Part shown: one piece after another, positions 34,955 to 46,990 of the stretch | Position numbering within the stretch: position 1 is the first letter of the stretch | How the letters are laid out: each line of letters starts with the position of its first letter | Assembly (NCBI GenBank): GCA_030268105.1 | Contig: BSDZ01000076.1 | Coordinates: 1-64,000 of the forward strand | Length of the DNA: 64,000 nucleotides | From: Volvox africanus | Lineage: Eukaryota; Chlorophyta; Chlorophyceae; Chlamydomonadales; Volvocaceae | Reading direction: 5' to 3' | The notes under the pieces: generated by a model | Database searches by the model: none | What the model saw: the letters and a program-made list of their open reading frames with translations, nothing else | What the model was told of the DNA's origin: nothing | Position numbers and translations under genes: made by a program

Positions 34955-36108
34955 ATGTCCGCGGAACACGACGATACGCCGCACACTAGCTTAGCTAGCC
35001 AACCCGATTTTGTTGTGGCTGCTAGAGCACCGGATAGAGGTCTTGAGACTGTTGGCACGCGAGCCACTCAAGAGCCCCTTTTCCATTACCTCAAGCTCGA
35101 GGGCATGATGACATCCCTGAGGTGATGAGATTGTCAATTCCCGTTCCTAGGCTCAATATCTCGCTGACTGAAAAGACACCAGGACATAGCATAGCCGATG
35201 CAACTCGTGCGTACGTGCGTGACGCTAAAAAGTATCTCCAGGCTGTTCATGGTGGCGATAATGATGGTATCAGGTGTCTCTTCGTTGGTAACACCCTCGA
35301 GGGCTCAGCGAAGGACTGGTATCGCGAATGGACCACCGCCCGGGGCGACTATACCTTTGACGAGATGATCGCCGCTTTGCTCGCACGGTTCGCTACTGAG
35401 GTGCAAGCACGTGATGTGGAGGCTCGTAAGGTCTTGGCAGCCGGTAGCTACCACATGCGTCGGGGTGAAAATGTACCTGCGTACCAGTCATGCTTCGAAG
35501 CACTTGTGACCCCCATTGCTGATCTCACTGAAACCGAGCGTGTCTTTTGGTTTAAGCGAGGCCTGACGAAACTTTTGGCTAAATGGTGCGCTACTGACTT
35601 GGCTGGTGTGCCGATCAAGTCATATGATGCCTTGGTCACTTTTGCTAAGGGTACGGAGATACGACTCCTTGCCGGTGAGGAAGAAGTCAAGTCTGTCCCT
35701 CGTGCAAATGCTGTGCAAGTGCAGGATCCGCTTGGGGAAGCTGTAGCTCTCGACCAGGAACTCGGAGCGACCCGCCCCACGCCTACTGCCGCAACGCGAC
35801 GCAGCAACCGGCAACACCAGGCGCGCGGGGGCGCTAGCTCGGGTGTCCGCGGGTCAGGAGGAGCAGGTCCGAGTTCGGACCCAGCTAAGAGCAGGAAGCG
35901 TGGTGGTGCGCCGTCGTCGGCAGCCGCACAGTGCTCTGACCCCAAAGCGAAGCGGACTCGCACGGATGACTCCTTTATGCCAAAATGGAATTGCAATCGT
36001 TCCGAGTTTGAACGTCAGAAAGCGGCCAATGTTTGTCTACGGTGCGCGGAGAGCCATCCTACGAAGGATTGTCCGTTACTGCCGCCGTTTGTACCTCAGC
36101 CGAAATAG
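34955..36108 (+). pseudogene. gag: Gag of element F (82-bp deletion, frameshift)
   Basis: Starts with the same ATG context as D, but 82 bp are missing after 35094 compared with D and E, which shifts the frame. Codons from 35122 to the stop remain open for 328 residues and include the capsid-like core and the zinc knuckle. The segment reads REWTTARGDYTFDEMI where subfamily I has RNWTNARGSYTFDELV. It ends in TAG then GGG. Confidence 0.9.
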
Positions 36109-39100
36109 GGGCTTGCCCGGGTTCCTGTGGAGGGGGCACCACCCGGGATTTCTGAACTAACGCGTGGTCGGTGGTCATCCTTACGGCCAGCCGTGAAGGC
36201 ATTGTTGCCTTGCGTACTTGGACACATCGAGCGAGTCATTGCGCGACGCATCATGCTTGACGGACGCACGGGACTTCTCTGCTTCGATCCGTTGTGTAAT
36301 TTGTTTACACCTCGCCGTCCCCTGTCGTCTATCGATCTGTCTAACCACGTGGTTTTGTTCACCCCCTCGTCTCTGCGTGAGATGTCGGAACAGTTGGCCG
36401 TTTATAGGAGATGTAGGCGTCAATATCCAGGCACCGCCGCATGTGTATTACTCCCCGCTTTCTGTCGGCGCAAGGCAGAGGCATCGTTGAGGGGTATGCG
36501 GTGTGTCCACCGGTTCGAGCCGGGCACCGTTTTGTTTAATGGTGTGGATCGGGAGGGTATGCTGGCTCCGTAGCCAGGGATATCCTACTCGGTTGACGTT
36601 TGGTACGAAGCTCCTGATGAGGGTGCCGTAGGTTACGGACCCGCCCTAAGTGCACTAACGTTATCTGCTGGGCAGTCGCTCGTAGATAACCGTGTCCCAG
36701 TGGTTCAGATCGGTTTGAATGGCCGTACTCTGAAGGCACTTGTTGACACCGGTGCCAGCGACGACTTCATCTCTGTCGCAGAGGTGAATGCGCTGGGGTT
36801 GACCCCAGAGTCGTCTGATTGTCCACAGGTTACCCTTGCTGACGGGGGTAAGCATCCCATCGTGGGCAGGATTACCCTTAGCCTATCGATAGGCCCTTTG
36901 CGTGTTGTGACCCGGCCGTACGTGCTGCAGGGCTTAGCAGAGACTGCACCGTACATAATGGGGTCTTCGACATTACGGCAGTACCGCACGCGCATCGACA
37001 TGGAGACCGCAACCCTGCATATGTGCAAGGGTACTCTGTCGATTAAGGTACCTTTCCTGTCGTTCGAACATGTCACACCAAAGGAGGGCGAAACTGAGGC
37101 GGTGCCTATGGTTAATTTCGCTGTGACCGCAATGGCCGCAGGAATCGTACCAGAGCTAGTCGGGCGTAAGGAGGCCGTCCGTTTGTTATGGAAGGGTGCC
37201 CACGGACTGCTTTTGAGGCCGCGGGTGGGCTGTTGTGCCACCACCGCGCAGATTTCTGTCTATCCTGAGGTTGAGGCCCTACTGTCGCAGTATGAGGACG
37301 TCTTTCAAGATATCCCTGGCCTACCACCTATGCGTCCTGTTGATCACACAATCCCTCTCATGCCTGGAGCGCAGCCTACGGCCCGGCCAATGTACAGGTT
37401 GAGTCCATTGGAGCTGGACGAGGTAAAGCGCCAGGTGACGGATTTGCTCGCGAAGGGTATGATACGCCCCAGCACATCCCCGTATTCTGCACCGATTTTG
37501 TTCGTCGGTAAGAAGGATGGGACCTTGCACATGTGCATCGATTACCGGGAGTTGAATGCGAGTACGGTGAAAAATCGCTACCCTTTGCCACGCGTTGACG
37601 ACCTGTTGGATAAGCTGAAGGGCTCGGCTTATTTTTCCTCGATTGACTTGCAACAGGGCTATAATCAGATTCGCATCGCTGCCTCTGATATCCCGAAAAC
37701 CGCTTTTCGGACGCCCTTCGGTCACTTTGAGTATACGGTTCTATCGTTTGGTTTGACTAATGCCCCTGCAACGTTTCAGGCGGTTATGGACCGAATGTTT
37801 AGGCCGTTTATCGACAGGTTCGTTGTTTGCTACCTGGATGACATTTTGGTTTATTCTAAGACGCGCGAGGAGCACTTGGAGCATCTTCGGCTTGTGCTTG
37901 ACGTTATGAGGCGGGAGCAATTGTTTGCTAAACGCGCCAAATGCTTTTGGGCGCAGCCTCAGGTGGAATATTTGGGCCACATTGTGTCGGCCACTGGTGT
38001 GAAGATGGACCCGCGGAAGGTCGCCGTGGTTCGCGATTGGCCCGCGCCTCAGAACCTCACGGAGCTGCGTAAGTTCCTTGGCTTGACCAATTATTTCCGG
38101 AAGTTCATTGAAAAATATTCCATCATTGCGGCCCCGCTTACTAACTTAACTCGCAAAGGCGTTTTTGTTTCGCTCAAGTCGTGGACGTTGCAATGCCAGC
38201 GGGCATTCGAACAGCTCAAGCGAACCGTTGCCGAAGATGTCACCCTTGCATTCCCTGATTACTTGTTGCCGTTTCATGTTGAGGTAGTGTCTGATGCCTC
38301 AGTATTTGGAAGTGGCGCTGTATTGTTACAGAAAGGGCGACTGATCACTTTCACGAGTAAGAAGTTTTCTGGTGCGGAGATTTGCTACACCACCGGGGAA
38401 CAGGAGCTTCTGGCAGTGCTGCATGCTTTAAAGGAATGGCACTGTTACCTCGAGGGACGCCCATTTACTTTAAAGACTGACCACAAGCCCCTAACGTTTT
38501 TGCAAAGCGTTCCGACGTTGAACCGCCGTCAGGCTAGGTGGATGGAATACCTAGCTAGGTTCGACTGCACCTGGGAGTACATTTCTGGTAAACTAAATAT
38601 TGCTGATGCTCTCAGTCGACATCCGTTGCTACACGCTGCAATTTTAGCAGCGCCCGTCGTGCGACCGCATAACGAGGAGGTGCCGATCACGACGGACCTC
38701 GCGGAGCGGTTGAAGGTGGCCTACAATGCTGATGCCTGGTTCTCAGAACCGCCTAATGTAGAAAACCTTCGCAAGCAGAATGGCCTTTGGCTACGGACGG
38801 AGGGTGCAGCTACGCAAATCGTCGTTCCGAACGACGACGCGCTACGCTACGACATCCTTGCGTGGTTCCACGAGGACCCGTTAGCAGGACACCCTGGTAG
38901 CAAGCGGTTGGTCGAGTTGGTGCAACGTTCCTTTTGGTGGCCTCGTTTGGCTAACGATGCGGCGAACTTCGTACAGACATGCAGTCTGTGCCAGCGCAAT
39001 AAGGCTTTGTCCGGTAAGGGTCATGGGTTGTTGCAACCGTTGCCTGTCCCGGATGCGCCTTGGGAAAGTGTTTCCATGGACTTCATAGTCGCGCTGCCCA

Positions 39101-40170
39101 AAACTGAGGGGGGATATGATGCGGTGTTCGTAATGGTCGATCGCCTGACTAAGATGGTCCACCTAGCACCATGCACATCATCCTGCACGGCTGAGCAAAC
39201 CGCACGTTTGTTTTTCGACAATGTGGTTCGGTTACACGGGGTTCCCAAAAATGTGATCTCGGACCGCGGTGGACAGTTCACGTCTAAGTTTTGGGAAGCA
39301 CTCTGCAAGCTAGTTGGCATGCGTGTCAACCTGAGCACAGCGTACCACCCGCAGACTGATGGTCAAACCGAACGCACAAACCGCACGTTGGGTGATATGT
39401 TGCGCAATTATGCTGGTCGCACACCTCTCGTTTGGGATACGTATTTGACTGCGGCAGAATTCGCGCTTAACAACGCTATTAACCGCTCTACAGGCAAAAG
39501 TCCGTTCTTTCTCAACTACGGGTTTCATCCCGCGCTACCCGTGTGGCGTGAGTTGGAAGTGAACGTGCCTGCTGCTAAACCTTTTGCCAAGTTTTTAATG
39601 TCCCGAATCACAGACGCGAAGTCGTGTTTGGACGCGGCGCAGCAACGAACGACGGAATACTACAACAAATCCAAGCAGGATGTGACGTTTTCGGAAGGGA
39701 AACTCGTGTTGCTAAGCACCAAGAACTTGCGTTCCTTGGCCGACGGATCCCGAAAACTCTTACCCCGCTGGATTGGTCCGTATCCTGTCATGCGCATGGT
39801 TGGGAATGTGGCTGTGGAGCTTGCATTGCCCGCTGATATGACCATTCACCCCACGTTTCACGTATCGCTTGTTCGTCCTTATCGTGGTACGGAACCCGTC
39901 CCTGAGCCTGCTAACGCCCCCGCAGCGATAGAACCAGTTCCCGAGACCTGGATCACTGGTAAACAGAAGTTTTACGATGTGGAGCGGGTGTTAGATTATC
40001 GCGCACATCGTGTGGGCCGACACCGACGTAAGCGGACAGTACACGAGTACTTGGTCAAGTGGACAGGGTATACCAGCGAGCACAACTCATGGGAACCGGC
40101 ACGCAACTTCTCGCAGGACATGAAGCCCCTGCTCGAGGAAGCCCGCAAACGTGCCACGCAAGCCCAATGA
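36109..40170 (+). pseudogene. pol: Pol of element F (nonsense codon before protease)
   Basis: In frame after the gag UAG. A TAG at 36571-36573 replaces the TGG (Trp) of D and E. Beyond it the frame is open again to the end and includes protease [14 protein letters not shown], RNase H, integrase [18 protein letters not shown] and chromodomain. Between about 38170 and 38480 it carries many changes of CG to TG or CA compared with D and E (for example Arg to Cys and Arg to His), altering otherwise conserved RNase H residues. Confidence 0.9.
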
Positions 40171-40228
40171 CCCTGCAGTCGAGGCTGTATGAAGCAGCGA
40201 GGACGCTGCATACGGGAGGGGGGATAAT

Positions 40229-40307
40229 TGTTGTGCTACGGTTCGTTTCCCTCCGATGTGTAGGTCGATGCGACCCTACAAGGCGAAGTGTTATCTTGAT
40301 GAACGCA
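40229..40307 (+). repeat. Truncated 3' LTR of element F
   Basis: First 79 bp of the LTR only, ending at GAACGCA, where it switches to minus-strand pol of element G. Confidence 0.9.
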
Positions 40308-42547
40308 GAATACGGGGATGTGCTGGGGCGTATCATACCCTTCGCGAGCAAATCCGTCACCTGGCGCTTCACCTCGTCCAGCTCCAATGGACTCTACCTG
40401 TAAATTGGCTGGGCCGTAGGCTGCGCTCCAGGCATAAGAGGGATTGTGTGATCAACAGGACGCATAGGTGGTAGGCCAGGGATATCTTTAAAGACGTCCT
40501 CATACTGCGACAGTAGGGCCTCAACCTCAGGATATATTGAAATCTGCACGGTGGTGGCACAACAGCCCACCCGCGGCCTCAAAAGCAGTCCGTGGGCACC
40601 CTTCCGTAACAAACGGACGGCCTCCTTACGCCCGACTAGCTCTGGTTTGATTCGCGCGGCCATTGCGGTCACAGCGAAATTAACCATAGGCACCGCCTCA
40701 GCTTCGCCCTCCTTTGGTGTGACATGTTCGAACGACAGGAAAGGTACCTTAATCGACAGAGTACTGTTGTGCTACGGTTCATTTCCCGCCGATACGTAGG
40801 TTGATGCGACCCTACGAGGTGAAGTGTTATCTTGATGAACGCATGAATGACTATTGCATATGAATGAACCTGCATGATATAGATGTATTCGCATACATTT
40901 ATATATGCATTTGGCATGTTATCATTATCCATCGCGACATCGCATCATGGCAAATCCGCCTAGCATGCATGGATTACCGAATCATTGAAGTGCGCATTAT
41001 GCTCGTGCTACGAAACGATAAGTAATATTATTTGATATAATATTACTTCATTACAGCACACGTTGAGAGCGCCGCACTCGTCGCGATGCATGCCTTGCAA
41101 CCGAATATCGTTATTCGGACCCTTGCATCATGCGAATGCCGGAAAGGCTTATACGTTGTTATACATGGACATCGCCTATACGCAGTAGGGTTGTCACACT
41201 TAGGATCGGCCTCCTAGTGTGAATCGTACGGCATCGGGATGCTACGAGTATAACAGATGCGAGGACGTTATAACAGACGGCTATACGAGTATAACAGACG
41301 GCTAAGCAAGATAAGATATTCGACACAGGAGAACACTCGTGTGTTCTACATTATCATTGCTATATGCTACTCTACTTAGCCCGAGCTAAGCCTAAACTTC
41401 GCTATCACCGCCGCGTGATGATTGCTTTCTTCCGGCGCTGACGGTGATTGCGTCCATTGCACCGCACCGATCTGTAAGACTGTAAGTTATATCTCTTCTT
41501 GTCTTGAAGTCTTCCGCTGTCTCTGTTTGCTCGCGCTTGCCTTGTTGTACTTGCAAGTGCTCACGCATCGGTGTCGAAAGCCTTCAGACGTGCAGATACT
41601 TATGAGCAAACGCGAACGAGAGGTACAACAAGTACCCTTGCACATATGCAGGGTTGCGGTCTCCATGTCGATGCGCGCGCGGTACTGCCGTAATGTCGAA
41701 GACCCCATTATGTACGGTGCAGTCTCTGCTAAGCCCTGCAGCACGTACGGCCGGGTCACAACATGCAAAGGGCCTATCGATAGGCTAAGGGTAATCCTGC
41801 CCACGATGGGATGCTTACCCCCGTCAGCAAGGGTAACCTGTGGACAATCAGACGACTCTGGGGTCAACCCCAGCGCATTCACCTCTGCGACAGAGATGAA
41901 GTCGTCGCTGGCACCGGTGTCAACAAGTGCCTTCAGAGTACGGCCATTCAAACCGATCTGAACCACTGGGACACGGTTATCTGCGAGCGACTGCCCAGCA
42001 GATAACGTTAGGCGGGTCCGTAACCTACGGCACCCTCATCAGGAGCTTCATACCAAACGTCAACCGAGTAGGATGTGCCTGGCCACGGAGCCAGCGTACC
42101 CTCCCGATCCACACCATTTAACAAAACGGTGCCCGGCTCGAGCCGGTGGACACGCCGCATACCCCTTAACGATGCCTCTGCCTTGCACCGACAGAAAGCG
42201 GGGAGTAATACACATGCGGCGGTGCCTGGATATTGACGCCTACATCTCCTATAAACGGCCAACTGTTCCGAAATCTCACGCAGAGACGAGGGGATGAACA
42301 AAACCACGTGGTTAGACAGATCGATAGACGACAGGGGACGGCGAGGTGTAAACAAATTACACAACGGATCGAAGTAGAGAAGTCCCGTGCGTCCGTCAAG
42401 CGTGATGCGTCGCACAATAACTCGCTCGATGTGTCCAAGTACGCAAGGCAACAATGCCTTCACGGCTGGCCGTAAGGATGACCACCGACCACGCGTTAGT
42501 TCAGAAATCCCGGGCGGTGCCCCCTCCACAGGAACCCAGGCAAGCCC
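40308..42547 (-). pseudogene. pol: Pol of element G, N-terminal part (truncated, interrupted)
   Basis: Reads from the codon after the gag UAG through protease (DTGASDDF) to the start of RT (TSPYSA). It is interrupted by the solo LTR at 40765-41630 and has a deletion of about 10 bp near 42010 that shifts the frame before the protease. The 3' three-quarters of pol is lost at 40308. Confidence 0.88.
40765..41630 (+). repeat. Solo LTR inside element G
   Basis: 866 bp LTR, subfamily II, flanked by the 5-bp duplication AGTAC (40760-40764 and 41631-41635) and by continuous element G pol on both sides. It is longer than the others because of a local tandem duplication of an ATAACAGACGGCTA-like unit near 41270-41305. 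Confidence 0.95.
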
Positions 42548-43783
42548 CTATTTCGGCTGAGGTACAAACGGTGGCAGTAACGGGCAATCCTTCGTAGGAT
42601 GACTCTCCGCGCACCGTAGACAAACATTGGCCGCTTTCCGACGTTCGAATTCAGAACGATTGCAATTCCATTTTGGCATAAACGAGTCATCCATGCGAGT
42701 CCGCTTCGCATTGGGGTCAGAGCGCTGTGCGGCTGCCGACGACGGCGCACCACCACGCTTCCTGCTCTTAGCTGGGTCCGAGCTCGGACCTGCTCCTCCT
42801 GACCCGCGGACACCCGAGCTAGCGCCCCCGCGCGCCTGGCGTTGCCGGTTGCTGCGTCGCGTTGCGGCAGTAGGCGTGGGGCGGGTCGCTCCGAGTTCCT
42901 GGTCAAGAGCTACAGCTTCCCCAAGCGGATCCTGCACTTGCATGGCATTTGCACGAGGGACAGACTTGACTTCTTCCTCACCGGCAAGGAGTCGTATCTC
43001 CGTACCCTTAGCAAAAGTGACCAAGGCATCATACGACTTGATCGGCACCCCAGCCAAGTCAGTAGCGCACCATTTAGCCAAAAGTTTCGTCAGGCCTCGC
43101 TTAAACCAAAAGACACGCTCGGTTTCAGTGAGATCAGCAATGGGGGTCACAAGTGCTTCGAAGCGTGACTGGTACGCAGGTACATTTTCACCCCGACGCA
43201 TGTGGTAGCTACCGGCTGCCAAAACCTTACGAGCCTCCACATCACGTGCTTGAACCTCAGTAGCGAACCGTGCGAGCAAAGCGGCGACCAACTCGTCAAA
43301 GGTATAGTCGCCCCGGGCGGTGGTCCATTCGCGATACCAGTCCTTTGCTGAGCCCTCGAGGGTGTTACCAACGAAGAGACACCTGATACCATCATTATCG
43401 CCACCATGAACAGCCTGGAGATACTTTTTAGCGTCACGCACGTACGCACGAGTTGCATCGGCTATGCTATGTCCTGCTGTCTTTTCAGTTAGCGAGATAT
43501 TGAGCCTAGGAACGGGAATTGACAATCTCATCACCTCAGGGATGTCATCATGCCCTCGAGCTTGAGGTAATGGCAGAACCCTTGGTCCAGCAGTGTTGTC
43601 CATATTCGTATTAACTGCTGAATGCGGCACAATTAAGTGAGCAGGGGTCTGAAGGACAAGGGGCTCTTGAGTGGCTCGCGTGCCAACAGTCTCAAGACCT
43701 CTATCCGGTGCTCTAGCAGCCACAACAAAATCGGGTTGGCTAGCTAGGCTAGTGTGCGGTGTATCGTCGTGTTTCACGGACAT
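42548..43783 (-). CDS. gag: Gag polyprotein of element G (411 aa)
   Basis: Intact 411-residue gag of subfamily II with the same capsid-like core and C-X2-C-X3-H-X4-C zinc knuckle. It differs from D by REWTTARGDY in the core and by VK instead of AE directly after the start Met-Ser. It ends in TAG then GGG, with pol continuing in frame. Pol is broken, so only gag could be supplied by this copy. Confidence 0.9.
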   Translation of the reverse strand: MSVKHDDTPHTSLASQPDFVVAARAPDRGLETVGTRATQEPLVLQTPAHLIVPHSAVNTNMDNTAGPRVLPLPQARGHDDIPEVMRLSIPVPRLNISLTEKTAGHSIADATRAYVRDAKKYLQAVHGGDNDGIRCLFVGNTLEGSAKDWYREWTTARGDYTFDELVAALLARFATEVQARDVEARKVLAAGSYHMRRGENVPAYQSRFEALVTPIADLTETERVFWFKRGLTKLLAKWCATDLAGVPIKSYDALVTFAKGTEIRLLAGEEEVKSVPRANAMQVQDPLGEAVALDQELGATRPTPTAATRRSNRQRQARGGASSGVRGSGGAGPSSDPAKSRKRGGAPSSAAAQRSDPNAKRTRMDDSFMPKWNCNRSEFERRKAANVCLRCAESHPTKDCPLLPPFVPQPK

Positions 43784-44249
43784 GGAGCACGAAACGATAC
43801 CCTAGGTTTGCGTAATAGAAGCCGACTTCTATCGCAAAGGCAAGAGTACAAAGTGATTCAGTGAGCCTACCGACAGTACTCTTGAGAAGATTCAGTAAAC
43901 TCAGCAAGTACTTGCCCAGCTGAGTCCTGATCTCCGTAGTTTGGGCGATGAGAGTCACCAAATGGTCCGGACGAAAGCCGGTCTCAGTCGCCGCGGCAAG
44001 CAATGCCGGTGCACTGAGATTACCTGCGACTCAGAGCGTACACTTACACAACAAGTGCAGCAATCTAAGTAAAAGCAATTAAACAATTACAAACCGGAAG
44101 CGGCGGCGTCCAAAATGGCGCGGCCTAGGTCTTCAGCAAAAGTATCTAGCGGTCCTCGTGGTTCGTCGCTGGAACTCGCCATAGAAAGAACCTACTTCCG
44201 ATTAGACAAAGAGAGACAGTTAGGCAACGAACCTGTCTCGATACCAAAT

Positions 44250-45075
44250 TGTTGTACCTCTCCTTCGTGTTTGCTCATGCACGTCTGAAGGCTTTCGACA
44301 CCGATGCGCGAGCACTTGCAAGTACAGCAAGGCAAGCGCGAGCAAACAGAGACAGCGGAAGACTTCAAGACAAGAAGAGATATAACTTACAGTCTTACAG
44401 ATCGAAGCGGTGCAATGGACGAAATCGCCGTCAGCGCCGGAAGCAAGCAATCATCACGCGGCGGTGATAAGCGAAGTTTAGGCTTAGCTCGGGCTAAGTA
44501 GAATAGCGTATAGTGATTATAGTGTAGAACACACGAGTGTTCTCCGGTATCGAATGTCTTTTTTTGCTTAGCCGTCCTCGCATCTGTTATACTCGTAGCA
44601 TTGCAATGTCGTACGATTCACACTAGGAGGCCGATCCTAAGTGTGACAACCCTACTGCGTATAGGCGATGTCCAAGCATAACAACGTATAAGCCTTTCCG
44701 GCATTCGCATGATGCAAGGGTCTGAATAACGATATTCGGTTGCAAGGCATGCATCGCGACGAGTGCGGCGCTCTCAACGTGTGCTGTAATGAAGTAATAT
44801 TATATCAAATAATATTACTTATCGTTTCATAGCACGAGCATAATGCGCACTTCAATGATTCGGTATTTCATGCATGCTAGGCGGATTTGCCATGATGCGA
44901 TGTCGCGATGGATAATGATAACATGCCAAATGCATATATAAATGTATGCGAATACATCTATATCATGCAGGTTCATTCATATGCAATAATCATTCATGCG
45001 TTCATCAAGATAACACTTCGCCTTGTAGGGTCGCATCGACCTACGCATCGGTGGGAAACGAACCGTAGCACAACA
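44250..45075 (-). repeat. 5' LTR of element G
   Basis: 826 bp, TGTTGTGC to TACAACA on the minus strand, with primer-binding site to its left. Subfamily II hairpins are present, one with a mismatch (CTGAATA against TATTCGG on the plus strand). Confidence 0.93.
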
Positions 45076-45769
45076 CATTACAACAGGATAGTTTCCGTAC
45101 ACACAAAAAAAATTCTGCAGCGGGTGGGTAAAACAGCAAACAAAAACAGGAACGTGTTCAGGCACAACTGTTATGGCACGACTAATATGCCCCTGGAGTT
45201 CCAGGTTCTTCCCCGACCGAGAGCGGGCCAAAGACCCTATAGTTAAGGGCAGGGTGCCCCCATGTCGATGGACGGTGACGACCCCAATTAAAGTGACCTG
45301 CGAGTTGACCAGTAGCGGAGTTGACGCCTTAGTTAATTCGGCAGATTCCGCTGGATGCTGGTGGTGGGTGCTGAACCTGGGAAAACCACTGATTTTGGAG
45401 AAGTTGGCATGGGAGACTGGATGAGGGTGCCCTGAAACACCGGGGAAGGTAGGGACTGCCAGGTTATTGGCCACGGGTGATGTACCCCCCTATCCTACAC
45501 ACGCGGAAAAAGGAATGATAACTGAAACAATAAAGAAATAACCAGAACAACCAAAGTAGTTACAGTGAGCAAGAATGCGAATCTGCCTCGTACACAAAGT
45601 GAAAGTGGTGCAAATGTTGCTATCGCGTGTGTAAGACCTTGCAAAAGTGTGCGAATATGTGAGTTACATGCATTTAAAGCTTTTACGCAATCCACAACCA
45701 CTTGCTGTGTACGCATTATTCGCAGCATACGGAAACATGCATTCAAGCGCGTTAATTCACGTTAATGCG
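45076..45769. other. Unassigned sequence right of element G
   Basis: About 700 bp without a recognisable gene. A minus-strand frame is open across roughly 45060-45474, but its translation shows no motif I recognise and it runs into LTR sequence, so I do not call it a gene. Confidence 0.3.
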
Positions 45770-46170
45770 CACTTAGCCTGTGTGAATTGTGCGTTAGAGA
45801 ACTTTTAGTGCGTTACCTTCCATGCACGCTTTGTTTTTTTGCTTGCGCGTGGGTCTCTAACGCTTGCGGTGCGTTAGGCCTAACGCACACCTTAGAATCT
45901 ATCTGAGCGTGAATGACATTGTGTAAGTTTGCGTTAGGTTGTGTAAGCTAACGCAAAGTAAACGCAAAAATATTCGTCCCTCACAAAAAAATTATTTTCG
46001 TTTGTGTTAGGGTGCGTTAGGATTGAGTCAGTGATACGCAAAAAATAACACAATGCGTTTTCTTTGCGTTAGGCTTTGCGTAAACTTGTGTTTTTTCACG
46101 TTAAGCTCACGTTAGGCTCGTGTTAGGGGTCCCTAACACGAGCTTAACGCGAGCTAACGCACAAATTCGT
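45770..46170. repeat. Fold-back repeat cluster with CGTTAGG / CCTAACG motifs
   Basis: Many copies in both orientations of GCGTTAGG-like and GTGTTAGGG-like words. A perfect 13-bp inverted repeat GCTCGTGTTAGGG / CCCTAACACGAGC sits at 46116-46128 and 46131-46143 with a 2-bp centre, extendable imperfectly to about 46097-46160. GAATTGTGCGTTAG near 45786 is repeated inverted near 46154-46168, so the block may be a fold-back element. It abuts a truncated pol tail on its right. Confidence 0.6.
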
Positions 46171-46645
46171 TGTTATAGGGTTTGCTGAGCACTAAAAACC
46201 TATGCTCACTTGCTGAAGGGTCCCAAAAACTATTGCCCTGCTGGATCGGTCCATATGCCGTTGCGTGCATGGTTGGGAATGTAGCAGTTGAACTAGCTTT
46301 GCCCATTGATATGACCATTCACCCTACGTTCCATGTATCCCTCGTACACCCTTATCGTGGTACGGAATCTGTCCCTGATACAACTAACACCCTGCAGCAG
46401 TGGAACCGGGTCCTGAGACCTGGATTGCAGGCAAACAGAGGTTTTATTATGATATTGAGCGGATATTGAACTATTGTGTGCATCACGTGGGTCGACATTG
46501 ACGCAAGCGGACGGTGCACAAGTATCTGGTCAAGTGGACTGGGTATTCAAGCGAGCATAATTCGTGGGAACCGGCACATAACTTTTCGCCGGATATGAAG
46601 CCCCTGTTGGAGAAAGCCTGCATACGTGTCACCCAGACCAAATGA
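46171..46645 (+). pseudogene. pol: Pol C-terminal remnant of a third, diverged Ty3/gypsy element
   Basis: Matches the integrase C-terminus and chromodomain of D pol: [19 protein letters not shown], then after a frameshift near 46390 KYLVKWTGY and NSWEP in the other frame. A stop occurs near the left edge (GTTTGCTGA). The left end is cut at the fold-back block. The hairpin and polypurine tract follow at about 46660-46704. Confidence 0.85.
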
Positions 46646-46704
46646 TCCTTGCAGTCGATGCTGTGCGATGCAGCGAGGATGCTGCATAGGGGCGGGGGGA
46701 TAAT

Positions 46705-46990
46705 TGTTGTATCACACTTTGATTATCACCTATGTGTGGGTCGATGCGACTTTAGAAGGTGATAGACGAACGTAATAAATGCATACTAGTTATGAATATA
46801 TTTGCATATATTTAGCTGGTTTGATATGTCGTGCATTATGACTTGTTTCATTGCCCTGCCAGCTGCACCGCGCCGTTAACCATCGCGCCATTCGACTTAA
46901 CCAGATAATCATGAATGAATAGATGATGCTGAATGGATGTAACATACGAGGATATATAATGGTGATTTAGGTTCTGTCTGTGAGCATCTG
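46705..46990 (+). repeat. 3' LTR start of the third element (end unclear)
   Basis: Begins TGTTGTATCACACT directly after the polypurine tract and keeps scattered similarity to the other LTRs (GTGGGTCGATGCGACT, GAATATATTTGCATATATT). No convincing LTR end was found, so the right boundary is approximate. Confidence 0.6.

Larger units (their letters stand above)
33655..40307 (+). mobile_element. Element F: Ty3/gypsy element, subfamily II, broken
   Basis: Plus-strand element with complete 5' LTR, primer-binding site, gag with an 82-bp deletion, pol with a nonsense codon, hairpin, polypurine tract and only the first 79 bp of the 3' LTR. The 3' end is fused at 40307 to element G pol in opposite orientation with a 3-bp overlap (GCA). 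LTR hairpins are of the CCGAATA/TATTCGG and CACACT/AGTGTG type (subfamily II: F, G and the solo LTR in G). Confidence 0.93.
40308..45075 (-). mobile_element. Element G: Ty3/gypsy element, subfamily II, 5' half
   Basis: Minus-strand element with 5' LTR (44250-45075), primer-binding site, intact gag and the pol N-terminal part. RT downstream of the first motifs, RNase H, integrase and the 3' LTR are missing at the 40307/40308 fusion to element F. A solo LTR with target duplication AGTAC lies in its pol. The flank right of the LTR begins CATTA. Confidence 0.92.

Noticed and set aside
45060..45474. Open minus-strand frame of about 165 codons right of element G
   Set aside because: It starts in LTR sequence, shows no recognisable motif and has no supporting splice or start context.
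45770..46170. TTAGGG-like words suggesting an interstitial telomere
   Set aside because: The words are not in regular tandem phase and occur on both strands, so a fold-back repeat fits better.
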